Part shown: positions 27,611-37,293 of the stretch, in pieces
Layout of the letters: each line of letters opens with the position of its first letter
Numbering within the stretch: position 1 is the first letter of the stretch
NCBI GenBank assembly: GCA_026391455.1
Contig: JAPLEH010000017.1
Coordinates: forward strand, 118,258-182,257
DNA length: 64,000 bases
Reading direction: 5' to 3'
Source: Bacteroidota bacterium
GTDB taxonomy: Bacteria; Bacteroidota; Bacteroidia; Chitinophagales; Chitinophagaceae
Notes under the pieces: generated by a model
Databases searched by the model: none
The model's input: the letters and a program-made list of their open reading frames with translations, nothing else
What the model was told of the DNA's origin: nothing
Program-made: the position numbers and the translations under genes

Positions 27611-28342
27611 ATGAAAAGAGAATTAGCCTCCTGGTACAGTCCATCACTCAATAAAGAGATGCCGATTGCGGCTTATGGAGATTATGGCTTTGCCTTACTG
27701 CTGGTGCCCACTGCTGCAGCGGATTACCTCGAGTACGAACGTTTTCAATTGATGGATTATATTGCCCCCTTTATCGATGCCGGCAAGGTCCGTGTATTTT
27801 CCATCGATAGTATCAACAATGAAAGCTGGCTCAATAATAATATGGACCCCAGGGCCAAAGCAATTCGTCATCAGCAATGGAATGATTATGTATTCAATGA
27901 AGTAGTGCCTTTTATCCGTACTAATACCAGCCGGGAAACGCCCATCATTACCTGTGGTGCATCATTCGGTGCATTGCATAGTATGAACCTTTTTCTGAAA
28001 CGTCCGGATCTTATTAATGGGGTGATAGCCATGAGTGGTGTGTACGACCTCTCTGAATATACCAAAGGTTATTTCGATGAAGATGTATATTTCAACAGCC
28101 CCTGGCATTATATGCAGAATCTTACGGATCATGGTATTCTTGAACAGATCCGTCAGAGCCGCCATATTCATGTGCTTACCGGCAGCGGCAGCTATGAAGA
28201 CCCTGGTGCCAGTGGCCGTTTTGCAAAAGTATTGTACGATAAAGGCATCTGGTACGAACTGGATGTATGGGGACAAGAGTGGCCGCACGACTGGAATACC
28301 TGGCGTGCCATGCTTCCGCATTATCTGGGGTCAAGGTTTTGA
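27611..28342 (+). CDS. Alpha/beta-hydrolase, esterase D/feruloyl-esterase-like
   Basis: The 243 residues form a putative-esterase fold. ITCGASFGALHSMNLFL near residue 118 carries the nucleophile elbow GxSxG with Ser. VLTGSGSYEDPGAS supplies the acid region and GQEWPHDWNTWRAMLPHYL the catalytic His. There is no signal peptide, so it is probably cytoplasmic. The frame extends 32 codons upstream without family similarity; MKRELASWYSPSLNKEM at 27611 is the normal start. The substrate is not clear. Followed by intergenic repeats. Confidence 0.85.
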   Translation: MKRELASWYSPSLNKEMPIAAYGDYGFALLLVPTAAADYLEYERFQLMDYIAPFIDAGKVRVFSIDSINNESWLNNNMDPRAKAIRHQQWNDYVFNEVVPFIRTNTSRETPIITCGASFGALHSMNLFLKRPDLINGVIAMSGVYDLSEYTKGYFDEDVYFNSPWHYMQNLTDHGILEQIRQSRHIHVLTGSGSYEDPGASGRFAKVLYDKGIWYELDVWGQEWPHDWNTWRAMLPHYLGSRF

Positions 28343-28580
28343 GGAGGTTGCATAGGTTACATAGGTTACATAGGTTCAAAAGGTTCCATAGGTTGAATAG
28401 GTTCAAGACGTTTAATAGGTTGAATACAGTTGCTGGTTAATCGTTGCTGGTTTCTCGTTGCAGGTTTCTTTCAGCTTTTCACTGGCTGTTCAAGGCTTGC
28501 AGCTTGAGGCTTGTAGCTTGCAGCTTTTCACTGGCTGTTTAAAGCTCGTGGCTCGAAGCTCGCGGCTGGTAGCTGGCTGC
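28343..28580. repeat. ATAGGTT decamer repeats and GCTTGTAGCT-type repeats
   Basis: From about 28348 to 28430 units of the form (n)CATAGGTT(c/t)/AATAGGTT recur roughly every 9-10 bp. From 28472 a second block of CAGCTTTTCACTGGCTGTT occurs twice (28472-28490, 28521-28539), with GCTTGCAGCTTGAGGCTTGT words between. The same ATAGGTT family recurs at 47575-47685 and, inverted, near 48880-48940. The antisense reading gives a false 'NLWNLLNLCNLCNL' ORF. Confidence 0.75.
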
Positions 28581-29239
28581 TAAGGAATCAACTCTTTTAA
28601 TCGTAGCAGAAATTCTTCCCGGTCGATCATGCGGGCACCCATGCTTTCGAGGTAATCGGTTTGCACCTGGCAATCAATGAGGGCCACGCCTTCTTTTTTT
28701 AATAGCTGTACATATTGTATAAAGGCAAAACGGGATGCATTGGAAACAAGGCTGAACATACTTTCGCCAAAAAATACCCGACCCATACGAATACCATACA
28801 AGCCACCTACCAATTCATCGTCTTTCCAAACCTCCGCGCTGTGGGCATGTCCCAGTGAATGCATGCGGATATAAGCGCGTTCCACTTCATCGGTAATCCA
28901 GGTGGATTCCTGTCCGGGGCGAAGCACTGTTTTGCAAGCATGTATCACTTGTGCAAAAGCAGTATTGACAGAAAATCGAAAGCCTTCTGTTGTACCCGCT
29001 TTATTGAATATGGGCCGCATACTTTTACTGATCTTCAATTCATCGGGAAATAACACCATTCTCGGATCGGGGCACCACCATACGATGGGGCCATCTTCAT
29101 ACCAGGGAAAAATGCCGTGGCGATAAGCCAGCAATAAACGCCCGGGCGTAAGATCACCACCGATCGCCAATACACCATCCGGTTCTGCAAGATGGGGCGG
29201 CGGAAACCACAGGTCTTTGTCCAATGCAAAAATGGGCAT
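28580..29239 (-). CDS. aat: Leucyl/phenylalanyl-tRNA-protein transferase
   Basis: This 219-residue enzyme transfers Leu or Phe from tRNA to N-terminal Arg/Lys of proteins, creating N-degrons. Signatures: FPPPHLAEPDGVLAIGGDL near residue 12, LLLAYRHGIFPWYEDG near 35, WWCPDPRMVLFP near 54, and GLYGIRMGRVFFGESMFS. Complete and of normal length. It fits functionally with clpS (36984-37286), the N-degron adaptor, in the same window. A TATCTTTA box (one mismatch) lies 5 bp before the ATG. Confidence 0.96.
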   Translation of the reverse strand: MPIFALDKDLWFPPPHLAEPDGVLAIGGDLTPGRLLLAYRHGIFPWYEDGPIVWWCPDPRMVLFPDELKISKSMRPIFNKAGTTEGFRFSVNTAFAQVIHACKTVLRPGQESTWITDEVERAYIRMHSLGHAHSAEVWKDDELVGGLYGIRMGRVFFGESMFSLVSNASRFAFIQYVQLLKKEGVALIDCQVQTDYLESMGARMIDREEFLLRLKELIP

Positions 29240-29521
29240 GGGGTAAAGATACGGTGGAAGGGGTTTGATGTACGATGTTTGATGTACGATGTACGCTGTA
29301 TCATTTTAGATTTTCGGTTTTCGATTTTAGGTTTGCCGTTAACGCACGGATTCTGCTTTTATTTCACCGCTTACTGACTTAGGGTCTTTCTGTCTTCCGG
29401 TCTTTCGTCTTTCTGTCTTCCGGTCTTTCTGTCTTTCGGTCTTTCGTCTTACTGTCTTTCAGTCTTTCCGTCTTCCGGACTTTCCGACTCACGGACTTTC
29501 TGTCTCCCCAACTACAAAAAT
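29240..29521. repeat. Low-complexity intergenic repeats (GATGTACGATGT and GTCTTTC tracts)
   Basis: Between 29266 and 29297 GATGTTTGATGTACGATGTA is a short tandem. From about 29384 to 29505 a pyrimidine-rich tract repeats units such as TCTTTCGTCTTTCTGTCTTC with a period near 8-10 bp. No gene is supported. Confidence 0.7.
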
Positions 29522-29547
29522 AAAAGGCCGCCTTGCGGCAGCCTTTT
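29522..29547 (-). terminator. Terminator of the large M12B-like protease gene
   Basis: AAAAGGC-GCCGC pairs with GCGGC-GCCTTTT around a 3-nt loop with one bulge. On the minus strand it is followed by ATTTTTG. It lies 22 bp after the stop at 29569. Confidence 0.8.
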
Positions 29548-29568
29548 ATTTCATTGTATAAGGGACGA

Positions 29569-32500
29569 TTAATCCTTTACAAATTTCTGCTGGTACAATT
29601 CTTTTCCACTTGCACCAGTTATTTTCAGGAAGTAAATACCTCCGGAAAGCTGACGAATATCCATGGAAGTGGTAACAGGAGATGCCTGACGGGTCATCAC
29701 CAGTTTACCATTTACATCAAACACATTTATCGTTTTCACTTCGTCATTGCCTGCGATATTGATATTAATACTGTTGGTAGCAGGGTTGGGATACAGGTTC
29801 ACTTTGAGCTGATTATTCGTAACCAGATCACCCGGACGGGTAGCCGTACCCAATGCTACACGCAATGTATAGCACACCGTAGAACTGTTCGCGCCATTGA
29901 ATCCGAACACTTGTGCATAGTAAGTGCCCGGTGTTACGGTTGCGTTGATGGTTTCGCTGGTTGTTCCGCCTGCCTGTGAAATAGCGATCTGTGTACCCGC
30001 ACTGTTGAGCAGTCTCAAATCGTAGTCTGCCGGAAGTGTGGTCAGTGTAAGCGTGATTGTACCACCCGTAGTGATTACAAAACGGTAATGGTCAATATCT
30101 CCAGTCGGGCTGATCAGACCTGTAGTATTGGTATTGAACGGAATCGTAGCAGCGCCTGCAGTAGTACCATTGGTGGTATTATCCAAAGGACTTGCACAGC
30201 CTGTAGAAACAGGTGTAACGGTAGCGCGTATTGTATAACAAGATGCACTGAGCGCACCATTGAAACCAAAGATGCGGATAGTATATGTGCCCGCAGCCTG
30301 GTTATTCAATGTTACGGTTTCAGTGGCCGTAGATCCGGTACCAGATCCGATAGACGTACCGGCACTGTTCAGGATAGTCATATCAAAGTCTACACCGGCA
30401 GGGCCTACAAGACTATAGGTGATATTATTTGTACCGGTAGTGGTGATTTTGAAATAATCATTATCGGTGGCGGTAGTGATAGCCGCAGAATTGGTTACAC
30501 CTGCAGTAATGGTAGCAGCAGTGGCCTGTGTTTCATTCGGCTCAAAGGCAGTACCACAACCTGAGGCAGCCAGTGTAGTGAATTGCGACTGTACATAGGC
30601 ACTGCTTCCTCCGGAGCAATTAGTACGTACTCTCCAATCGTAAAGCGTTGAGGCGCTGAGTCCACTTATATTTACTGCTGTAAGGGTAGTGCCGGTGGCA
30701 GCATTTACCCAGATGGTGCTTGAATTGGGTTTGTAATCCACATCATAAGAAACTGCACCGCTTACAGGACTCCAGCTTAACGCAGCAGCGGAGCTGGTAA
30801 CACCAGTGGCCGCCGTATTAGTGGGTGCGCTGCAGGTTACAATTGCTTGCGTGGTGAACTGTGCTTGTGCATAAGCACTGCTTCCACCCGTACAATTGGC
30901 CCTGACTCTCCAATCGTAAAGTGAACCTTGTGTGAGGCCACCGATATTTACAGAGGTTGTTGCTGTACCGGTAGCTGCATTGGTCCAGGTTGGTGAAGTA
31001 CTCAGTTTATAATCCACATCATACGTTGAAGCACCAGACACAGCTGCCCAGTTGAGAGTAGCACTGTTGGTGGTGATATTATTCGTGATCAGTGTAGCAG
31101 GGCTTCCGCAGCTAACACCACTGGTAATAGTAAAATTGGTATTGGAAATATCAAAGAAGATATTGCCTACTGCTTCGATCCTAACCCTTGCAGTTGTGCT
31201 GGGTGTATTGGGGATGGTCACTACTTCCGTACCATCATTGGGTGTACTGGCCACCAGTGTGGTGAAAGTATTACCACCATCGGTAGAGATTGAAATGCGC
31301 ACATTCGCACAGCTTACCGGTGCAGCAGTAGTATTGGCCACAGCCCAGGTAATAGTTTGTGCTGAATTACCCGCCCATGATACAGCAGTGTTGGGAGATG
31401 TAACGCTGAACGGACCAGAGGTATTGGTAACAGTCACCACCATATCATCGAACTGTGTTTGGCCTACTGATACAGGTGCAGTAGCACTATAAGGTGCGTT
31501 ATCGCGAACCGTCAAACGGAAATTCAATGTACGGGATACAGAGCTCAATGCTTCTGTATTGGCACCTGCATCACCACCGGTAAGCGGACCGGACACATTG
31601 CTTCCTGCAAGGATCGTAGCCAGCTTGGGGAATAAGCGGGTGGGTGAAGTAACAGGTGAATTAGATATCCAGTTGGGGCCGGTAGCCTTTGTAGGACTGG
31701 CCACACTGCTGGCACCGGTTTGTGTAGAACCTGCATTATCATTTTGTTCCCAGCTATAGGTAAGCACATCACCGGTATTGGCATCGGTGGCAGAACCAGT
31801 CAATGCAAAAGGTGTACTGATAGGAATAGTAAAGTCTGCACCTGCATTTACAACAGGTGTGGCATTAGTAGCAGTGATGCTGGTGGTAACCGGACATGTT
31901 TTAGTAGCCAGGTTTGCCTGTATCTGTGCAATGGATGCCTGGTGGAAAAAAGCGATCGAATGGGGAGCCAGATCCTGTGCAGTAATACCGGCATAACCCA
32001 TGATAGTAATACCAGATCCGGGTTCTTTATTTACACCGGTTCCTTCATTACTCATAGAGAAGGTATGGTTGCCACCCAACTGATGTCCAACTTCGTGTGC
32101 TACATAGTCAATATCAAAATTATCACCCTGAGGAATACCATCATTGGGAGATGTGATACCACTTCCTTTAGAACCATTTACACATACACAACCGATACAG
32201 CCTGCATTACCACCGCCACCGGATGCACCGAACATATGTCCGATATCGTAGTTGGCTTCACCGATCACTGATGTGAGGGTGGACTGCAACTGTGCATTCC
32301 ACTGACTGAGAGTGGTGGAGTAGGGGTCTGTAGCAGGGTTATAATAAATAACACTGGTTGTATTTGCGATCAGGTTCAGGTGAAGAGCCAGGTCTTTTTC
32401 ATATACACCATTACAACGGGTAAGCGTAGCATTGTATGCAGCCAGTACCAATGAAACCTGTGCAGCACTGGTAGCGCCAAAGAAGTTGGCATATTCACCA

Positions 32501-33126
32501 TTACAGGATTGTGCGAGGCGCATGGTTTTCAGATCACCACCGGAGCGGTTGGTGATGCCGGTATTGTGAACCTGATTATCCAGGCCATCAATCATACGCT
32601 GTTCAGGAGTAGAGCAACGCCAGTTGTACGAACCGGTTTGACGTTGTGCTTTATATACCGCATACACCGTACGGTCCTGCGAGTATACTTCCATGAATTC
32701 ATCCGCCTGACCGGGCCTCATCACCATGGTTTGAATACCCTGTGGGGAAAGACTCAGCTTCAGTGTAGCGGATCTGTCATTGATGCCGCGGCCGGAGAAG
32801 GCACGAATTTCAGGAAATCTATCCTGAAGGGCGGGCTCAAAGTTGGAAGCTTCGAACACTTCGAATTGCTGCATACGACCATCTGCATCAGGAAGCGCGA
32901 TCACTGTAGTATGTGAAGCTGCGCGATTGCCTGTTACTGACATCAGTTGTTGTTTCAGCGGCTGAAGGTTCAGGTCAAACAGTTTGAATGTAGTGGGAAA
33001 AGAAAGTCTTGCTACAGCTTTATCGGTAGTAATCCTGCCGGCATCTGTATGCGAAGACCAGTAATCCTGTGCTGTCGCCACATAAGTTAATGAAAGCGAC
33101 AGTACAAATAGTACAAGTTTTCTCAT
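29569..33126 (-). CDS. Large secreted reprolysin-like (M12B) metalloprotease with FN3, PPC and T9SS tail
   Basis: This 1185-residue protein has a signal peptide (MRKLVLFVLSLSLTYVATAQ). A propeptide-like region leads to the zinc motif HEVGHQLGGNH at 344-354, followed by IMGYAG as met-turn. Approximate domains after that: Ig/Calx-like region 420-660; two FN3 domains near 670-755 and 765-850 (DWRVRANCTGGSSAYAQAQF repeated); two bacterial PPC domains near 855-970 and 975-1095; and a Por sorting tail near 1105-1185 (LYPNPATNSINI). It should be exported by T9SS. It neighbours a second giant exported protein with a nearly identical C-terminal half. Confidence 0.9.
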   Translation of the reverse strand: MRKLVLFVLSLSLTYVATAQDYWSSHTDAGRITTDKAVARLSFPTTFKLFDLNLQPLKQQLMSVTGNRAASHTTVIALPDADGRMQQFEVFEASNFEPALQDRFPEIRAFSGRGINDRSATLKLSLSPQGIQTMVMRPGQADEFMEVYSQDRTVYAVYKAQRQTGSYNWRCSTPEQRMIDGLDNQVHNTGITNRSGGDLKTMRLAQSCNGEYANFFGATSAAQVSLVLAAYNATLTRCNGVYEKDLALHLNLIANTTSVIYYNPATDPYSTTLSQWNAQLQSTLTSVIGEANYDIGHMFGASGGGGNAGCIGCVCVNGSKGSGITSPNDGIPQGDNFDIDYVAHEVGHQLGGNHTFSMSNEGTGVNKEPGSGITIMGYAGITAQDLAPHSIAFFHQASIAQIQANLATKTCPVTTSITATNATPVVNAGADFTIPISTPFALTGSATDANTGDVLTYSWEQNDNAGSTQTGASSVASPTKATGPNWISNSPVTSPTRLFPKLATILAGSNVSGPLTGGDAGANTEALSSVSRTLNFRLTVRDNAPYSATAPVSVGQTQFDDMVVTVTNTSGPFSVTSPNTAVSWAGNSAQTITWAVANTTAAPVSCANVRISISTDGGNTFTTLVASTPNDGTEVVTIPNTPSTTARVRIEAVGNIFFDISNTNFTITSGVSCGSPATLITNNITTNSATLNWAAVSGASTYDVDYKLSTSPTWTNAATGTATTSVNIGGLTQGSLYDWRVRANCTGGSSAYAQAQFTTQAIVTCSAPTNTAATGVTSSAAALSWSPVSGAVSYDVDYKPNSSTIWVNAATGTTLTAVNISGLSASTLYDWRVRTNCSGGSSAYVQSQFTTLAASGCGTAFEPNETQATAATITAGVTNSAAITTATDNDYFKITTTGTNNITYSLVGPAGVDFDMTILNSAGTSIGSGTGSTATETVTLNNQAAGTYTIRIFGFNGALSASCYTIRATVTPVSTGCASPLDNTTNGTTAGAATIPFNTNTTGLISPTGDIDHYRFVITTGGTITLTLTTLPADYDLRLLNSAGTQIAISQAGGTTSETINATVTPGTYYAQVFGFNGANSSTVCYTLRVALGTATRPGDLVTNNQLKVNLYPNPATNSININIAGNDEVKTINVFDVNGKLVMTRQASPVTTSMDIRQLSGGIYFLKITGASGKELYQQKFVKD

Positions 33127-33310
33127 AAATGTAGTTTGAAGTGAATGGATAATAAATGTGAATTCAATTTAAGTTTTTTAAACTAACAGGTATTAGTATT
33201 TATACGATTTTATATTTCATGTGGATAAATATTTATGCATTTGACAATGAATAAGTAAGCACGTTAGGGGTTAGTTCTTACGGGTGGTTATTTAAAATAT
33301 ACGGTAAAAC

Positions 33311-33335
33311 AAAAGCCCCGGATTTCGGGGCTTTT
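33311..33335. terminator. Bidirectional terminator between the two giant secreted-protein genes
   Basis: AAAAGCCCC and GGGGCTTTT form a 9-bp stem with a short loop; the minus strand continues TTTTGTTTT. It lies 20 bp after the stop of the upstream gene (33356). Confidence 0.85.
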
Positions 33336-33355
33336 GCAAATGCTGTTTTATCTGA

Positions 33356-36300
33356 TTATTCTTTGATAAATTTCTGTTGACCCAATAGTGTACCATCAGC
33401 CGCACTCACCTTCAGCAGGTAAATGCCGGATACCAGGTTGTTCAAACGCAGGGATGTATTGTTTTGCGATACATTTTCTGCGAGTACTTTCTTTCCGTTA
33501 AGGTCATATACTTCTATTGTCTTGGAATCATTGTATCCGTTCATAGATATATTCAGTACCTGTCTGGCCGGATTCGGATATACATCCATTTTGATTTTAT
33601 CGACTGTGGTAATTGGCATATCCGGCATGGTGGCGGTACCCAGTGCTACACGCAATGTATAACATAATGTGGCGCTGTTGGCCCCATTGAATCCAAACAC
33701 CTGCACGTAATACGTGCCAGCAGTGTATGTACGTGAAATGGTTTCACTGGTAGTGCCACCGTTTTGCGAAATGGCCAGTTGGGTGGTACCGTTGCTGCTG
33801 TACAACCGTACATCGTAATCAAAAGGCAGCGTGGTAAGGGTGATAGTGGCGGTACCTCCGGTGGTGATTACAAATTTATAATAGTCGTTATCACCGGTCG
33901 GGCTGATCAACCCTTTCACATCCGTATTGAAAGGTATCGTTGCAGCACCTGCGGCAGTTCCATTGGTAGATATATCGAGTGCATTGGGACATGTATTTAC
34001 CGCAGCCGTGGTGAATTGTGCCTGCGCATAAGCACCGGTAGCACCTGTACAATTTGCACGAACCCTCCAATCGTATAAAGTACTTGCAGAAAGACCACTC
34101 AATACCACAGATGTGGATGCAGTGCCGGTAGCCGCATTGATCCAGGTGGCGGAGGCATTTGTCTTATAATCCACATCATAGTTCAGCGCACCGCTGAGTG
34201 CTGTCCAGCTTACAGTGGCACCCGATGTGGTGATGGACGAAGAGACAAGTCCTGTGACCGTACCGCAAGTGGGAGTGGATGAGAGCGTGGTGAATTGTGC
34301 CTGTGTATAGGAACCGGTAGCGCCGGTACAATTGGCCCGTACTCTCCAGTCGTACAGTGAATTTTGTGTGAGACCAGCAAGGTTTACCGACGTGGAAGCA
34401 GTGGCAGTGGCCGCATTGATCCAGGTGGCGGAAGAAGCCAGTTTATAATCCACATCATAATTCAATGCACCACCTAATGCAGTCCAACTGATGGTGGCCG
34501 ATGAAGTAGTAATGGCAGAGGACGCCAGACCGCTCACGGTACCACAGGAAGGAGCAGCACCAATAATGGTGGTGAATATTCCGCGGCCATGTGTGGAAGC
34601 AGTTAATAATCCATCGCTGGCCCGGTATTGCAACATATCAGTACGCACATTGGGAAAACCAGTCTCCGGATCCCAGATAGTAGCAGCACCATTGATGAGT
34701 TCTGTTTGCCAGATACCTGTTTCAGTAGCTATAATAGCTTTGGTATTACTGCCGGGATAAAACATGGCCCAACGTACAGGCATATCGGGCAGGTTGCCAT
34801 CAATAGCAGACCAGGTGGTACCGCCATCTGCAGTTACCCATACATTGTTAATGCCATAATTGGAGAACGCTACTATGATATTTTGTTCTGAAGATCCAAG
34901 TTCAATACTTGAAATATTTGCACTGGCAATTTGCATGCCAGCTGCGATGATATTAGTGAATGTGGGTGTGGCATTGGCATTGGTGGCTTTGATAAGCGTG
35001 GGTACTACCGTACTGCGACCACCGCCAAAGAACACGGTATGATTGGTATAGGGGGATACTTTTACTGCCGATACCGTGCCTGTGTTTAGCCCGGTCATGC
35101 TTACTGATGTAAAGGTGGCACCGGATTGCGGATTGCTCCAGCGTACAAAAGCATTCTGAGCACCGCTGCAATACATAATATTATTTACATCATCATAATC
35201 TGTGGGGTTAATAAAACGTCCTGCTGTGCTGGAAAAATTTACCGAACTCCAGGAAGAACCACTGTTGGTGCTTCTCCGGTATTGATTAAATACATAGGAG
35301 CCCCATTGAAATTGTGGCTGATCCTGATCGATATGAACGAATGCGCCATCGCCACCGGTTACTTCTACCGAAGCGCCGAGGCCGGCTGAGTTCATCTGGT
35401 GTACCCCGTTATCCTGCGCACCGGCGAGAAAATAATTGGTGGAGGTGGGGTGAACGGCCACAGAATAAAATTGTTTGATTCGGAGTCCGGTGTTTTTATC
35501 GGTAATAGTGGTGCCGCCATTAGCGGAGTAATGTACACCGCCATCGCTGCCGAAAAGCACCTGGTTATTATTTCGCCAGGTAATGATCTGCTGATCGGCA
35601 TGCACGTACTGACCGGTGGTACCCACCCATTCAGATATTTTGGTCCAGGAGGTACCCCCGTTGGTGGATTTATAACAGTCAAGGCTTCCCACGATCACGT
35701 TGTTGGCATTGTTGGGGTCTACGGCCACGGCCAAACAATACCAGCCTTGTCCGCTGGTGAATGCCGGTGTGGTGGTAGTGGCAGCCCAGTTGGCACCTCC
35801 ATTGGTGGATTTATAAATTGTGGGAACCTGATAACTGGTATTGGATGGCAAAGCGTACAGGGTATTACCATTGCTGGCCAGGTCTACGTTTACATTTACG
35901 GGAGTAAAGGAAACGGCAGGCGACGTCCAGGTGGCGGGGGTTACAGTTGCGGGATTATCCGTATAACGATAACCGGCACTGGCAGCAGCGGTATTGAAAT
36001 AACCGCATACTATATGAAGTCGGCCCGTGCTGCTGAGTTCGATATCGGGAACACGCGCATCGAGACCGGAAGGTGTAATATTGGTCCACGTGGAAGTGGC
36101 TTTGGTAAAGCGTTGTATACCGGCCGCATTGGAGGTGGAATTACAACCTACATATAAATTACCGGTAGCATCGCAAACCATTTTGCTCACGTTCCAGAAA
36201 CTTGATGTACCCGCCATTACAGACCAGGTAACGCCATGGTCGGTACTCATCCATATACCGGCACCGCGTACGGCATCGGCATTGATGGCTTTTTCTCCGG

Positions 36301-36823
36301 TACCAAAATACATGATGTTTACATCGGTGGGATCCTGGCAGATACTGGCGATAGCCAGGTTGCCGAAGAAATCATTGATGGGCGTCCAGGTAGGGGTGGC
36401 TAACGTAATATCATTTGTTTTCCAGAGACCGCCGGAAACACTACCCACCCAAACGGTTTTACCGGTGGCATCGCCGAGGTCTTCCCAGATAGCACGCACT
36501 CTTCCGGAGGTTTTACCGTTGCCGGGCCGGCTATTACCATTGCTGGGGCCTACAGCATCTGTATTGGGCCCCCGTTCGGTCCAGGTAAAAAGGGGGGCTC
36601 TGCTAGCCTGCAATTGCTGGATGCGTGCTTTACGCTGTTCGTAAGCAGCCACCAGTCTGTGCATGGGTACATAACCTACAGCGGGGTCTTTGGTATTATC
36701 AATTTCCTGCTGAAGACGGGCAGAGATACCTGCACCTTCTTCTTTTTCTTTATTTACCTGCGAGTGGGCATAAAAAGATACTGCCAGGAAGAGCAGCAGA
36801 AGGGAAGCTGATTTTTGGAGCAT
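33356..36823 (-). CDS. Large secreted VPS10/BNR-repeat beta-propeller protein with FN3, PPC and T9SS tail
   Basis: The 1155 residues start with a signal peptide (MLQKSASLLLLFLAVSFYAH). Residues ~90-740 hold many sialidase/sortilin-type blades (TERGPNTDAVGPSNG, 'IYKSTNGGANWAATT', 'CYKSTNGGTSWTKIS', 'WVTADGGTTWSAIDG'), fitting a ten-bladed VPS10-like propeller. Then FN3 near 757 and 851, a PPC domain near 944 and a Por tail near 1075-1155. The last four modules are close copies of those in the downstream M12B-like protein. The frame extends 12 codons upstream, but the ATG at 36823 starts the signal. Likely an extracellular binding or adhesion protein; no catalytic residues were identified. Confidence 0.88.
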   Translation of the reverse strand: MLQKSASLLLLFLAVSFYAHSQVNKEKEEGAGISARLQQEIDNTKDPAVGYVPMHRLVAAYEQRKARIQQLQASRAPLFTWTERGPNTDAVGPSNGNSRPGNGKTSGRVRAIWEDLGDATGKTVWVGSVSGGLWKTNDITLATPTWTPINDFFGNLAIASICQDPTDVNIMYFGTGEKAINADAVRGAGIWMSTDHGVTWSVMAGTSSFWNVSKMVCDATGNLYVGCNSTSNAAGIQRFTKATSTWTNITPSGLDARVPDIELSSTGRLHIVCGYFNTAAASAGYRYTDNPATVTPATWTSPAVSFTPVNVNVDLASNGNTLYALPSNTSYQVPTIYKSTNGGANWAATTTTPAFTSGQGWYCLAVAVDPNNANNVIVGSLDCYKSTNGGTSWTKISEWVGTTGQYVHADQQIITWRNNNQVLFGSDGGVHYSANGGTTITDKNTGLRIKQFYSVAVHPTSTNYFLAGAQDNGVHQMNSAGLGASVEVTGGDGAFVHIDQDQPQFQWGSYVFNQYRRSTNSGSSWSSVNFSSTAGRFINPTDYDDVNNIMYCSGAQNAFVRWSNPQSGATFTSVSMTGLNTGTVSAVKVSPYTNHTVFFGGGRSTVVPTLIKATNANATPTFTNIIAAGMQIASANISSIELGSSEQNIIVAFSNYGINNVWVTADGGTTWSAIDGNLPDMPVRWAMFYPGSNTKAIIATETGIWQTELINGAATIWDPETGFPNVRTDMLQYRASDGLLTASTHGRGIFTTIIGAAPSCGTVSGLASSAITTSSATISWTALGGALNYDVDYKLASSATWINAATATASTSVNLAGLTQNSLYDWRVRANCTGATGSYTQAQFTTLSSTPTCGTVTGLVSSSITTSGATVSWTALSGALNYDVDYKTNASATWINAATGTASTSVVLSGLSASTLYDWRVRANCTGATGAYAQAQFTTAAVNTCPNALDISTNGTAAGAATIPFNTDVKGLISPTGDNDYYKFVITTGGTATITLTTLPFDYDVRLYSSNGTTQLAISQNGGTTSETISRTYTAGTYYVQVFGFNGANSATLCYTLRVALGTATMPDMPITTVDKIKMDVYPNPARQVLNISMNGYNDSKTIEVYDLNGKKVLAENVSQNNTSLRLNNLVSGIYLLKVSAADGTLLGQQKFIKE

Positions 36824-36983
36824 GTTGATTGAGGTTTGATGTATAGTAAAAAGAGCCACTGAATATATTACTCTTTTATGAATACCTAACCGTGTTTTTA
36901 CTTAGTAAGTTGCTCTGTGGAAAAATAAAATGCTGAAATAAAGGAATTCGTGGGAGGTGTGTAGGGGTTTCCGATTAACGGTA

Positions 36984-37286
36984 TCAGTTGGTGGTCACTT
37001 CAATAGTGGCATTGATACCGCGTTCGGTGATGGCATCGCAGAGTGGTTTGAGATCGTCGTAAATGCCGTTCTTCACGGCGTATTTTCCATGAAAATGGAT
37101 GATATAGGCGCATTGTTCTGCTTGTTCATGGGAGTGGCCGCATACTTCCATCAGGGTTTCGATTACCCATTCGAAGGTATTCACATCATCATTCCACACG
37201 AGGAGGTGACAGGGGTCCTCGGTGAGGGTGAGGACGTCTGTTTCTTCGTGGGTGTCTGTTTGTGTATAGTCTTTAAGGGCGTTCAT
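36984..37286 (-). CDS. clpS: ClpS, N-degron adaptor of the Clp protease
   Basis: The 100 residues include LVWNDDVNTFEWVIETL (the substrate-pocket NDDxNTF motif near residue 33), CGHSHEQAEQCAYIIHFHGKYAV and a C-terminal ITERGINATIE, all typical of ClpS. It hands N-degron proteins to ClpAP/ClpCP. The N-terminal extension is acidic (HEETDVLTLTEDP). A TAAATTTG box stands 7 bp before the ATG. With aat in the same window, both ends of the bacterial N-degron route are represented. Confidence 0.94.
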   Translation of the reverse strand: MNALKDYTQTDTHEETDVLTLTEDPCHLLVWNDDVNTFEWVIETLMEVCGHSHEQAEQCAYIIHFHGKYAVKNGIYDDLKPLCDAITERGINATIEVTTN

Positions 37287-37293
37287 ACGGGGG

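Noticed and set aside
28176-28406. ORF with NLWNLLNLCNLCNL-like peptide
   Set aside because: It is the translation of the ATAGGTT DNA repeat and overlaps the esterase gene on the other strand; no family or start signal.
28348-28430. Possible CRISPR array from regularly spaced units
   Set aside because: Units are 7-10 bp, contiguous and imperfect, with no spacers; no cas genes except a Cas2-like protein far away.
31720-32271. 183-codon plus-strand ORF
   Set aside because: Antisense to the M12B-like protease; no motif, no start context.
35399-36157. 252-codon plus-strand ORF
   Set aside because: It lies antisense within the VPS10-like propeller gene and is Gly/Ile-rich shadow sequence without motifs.
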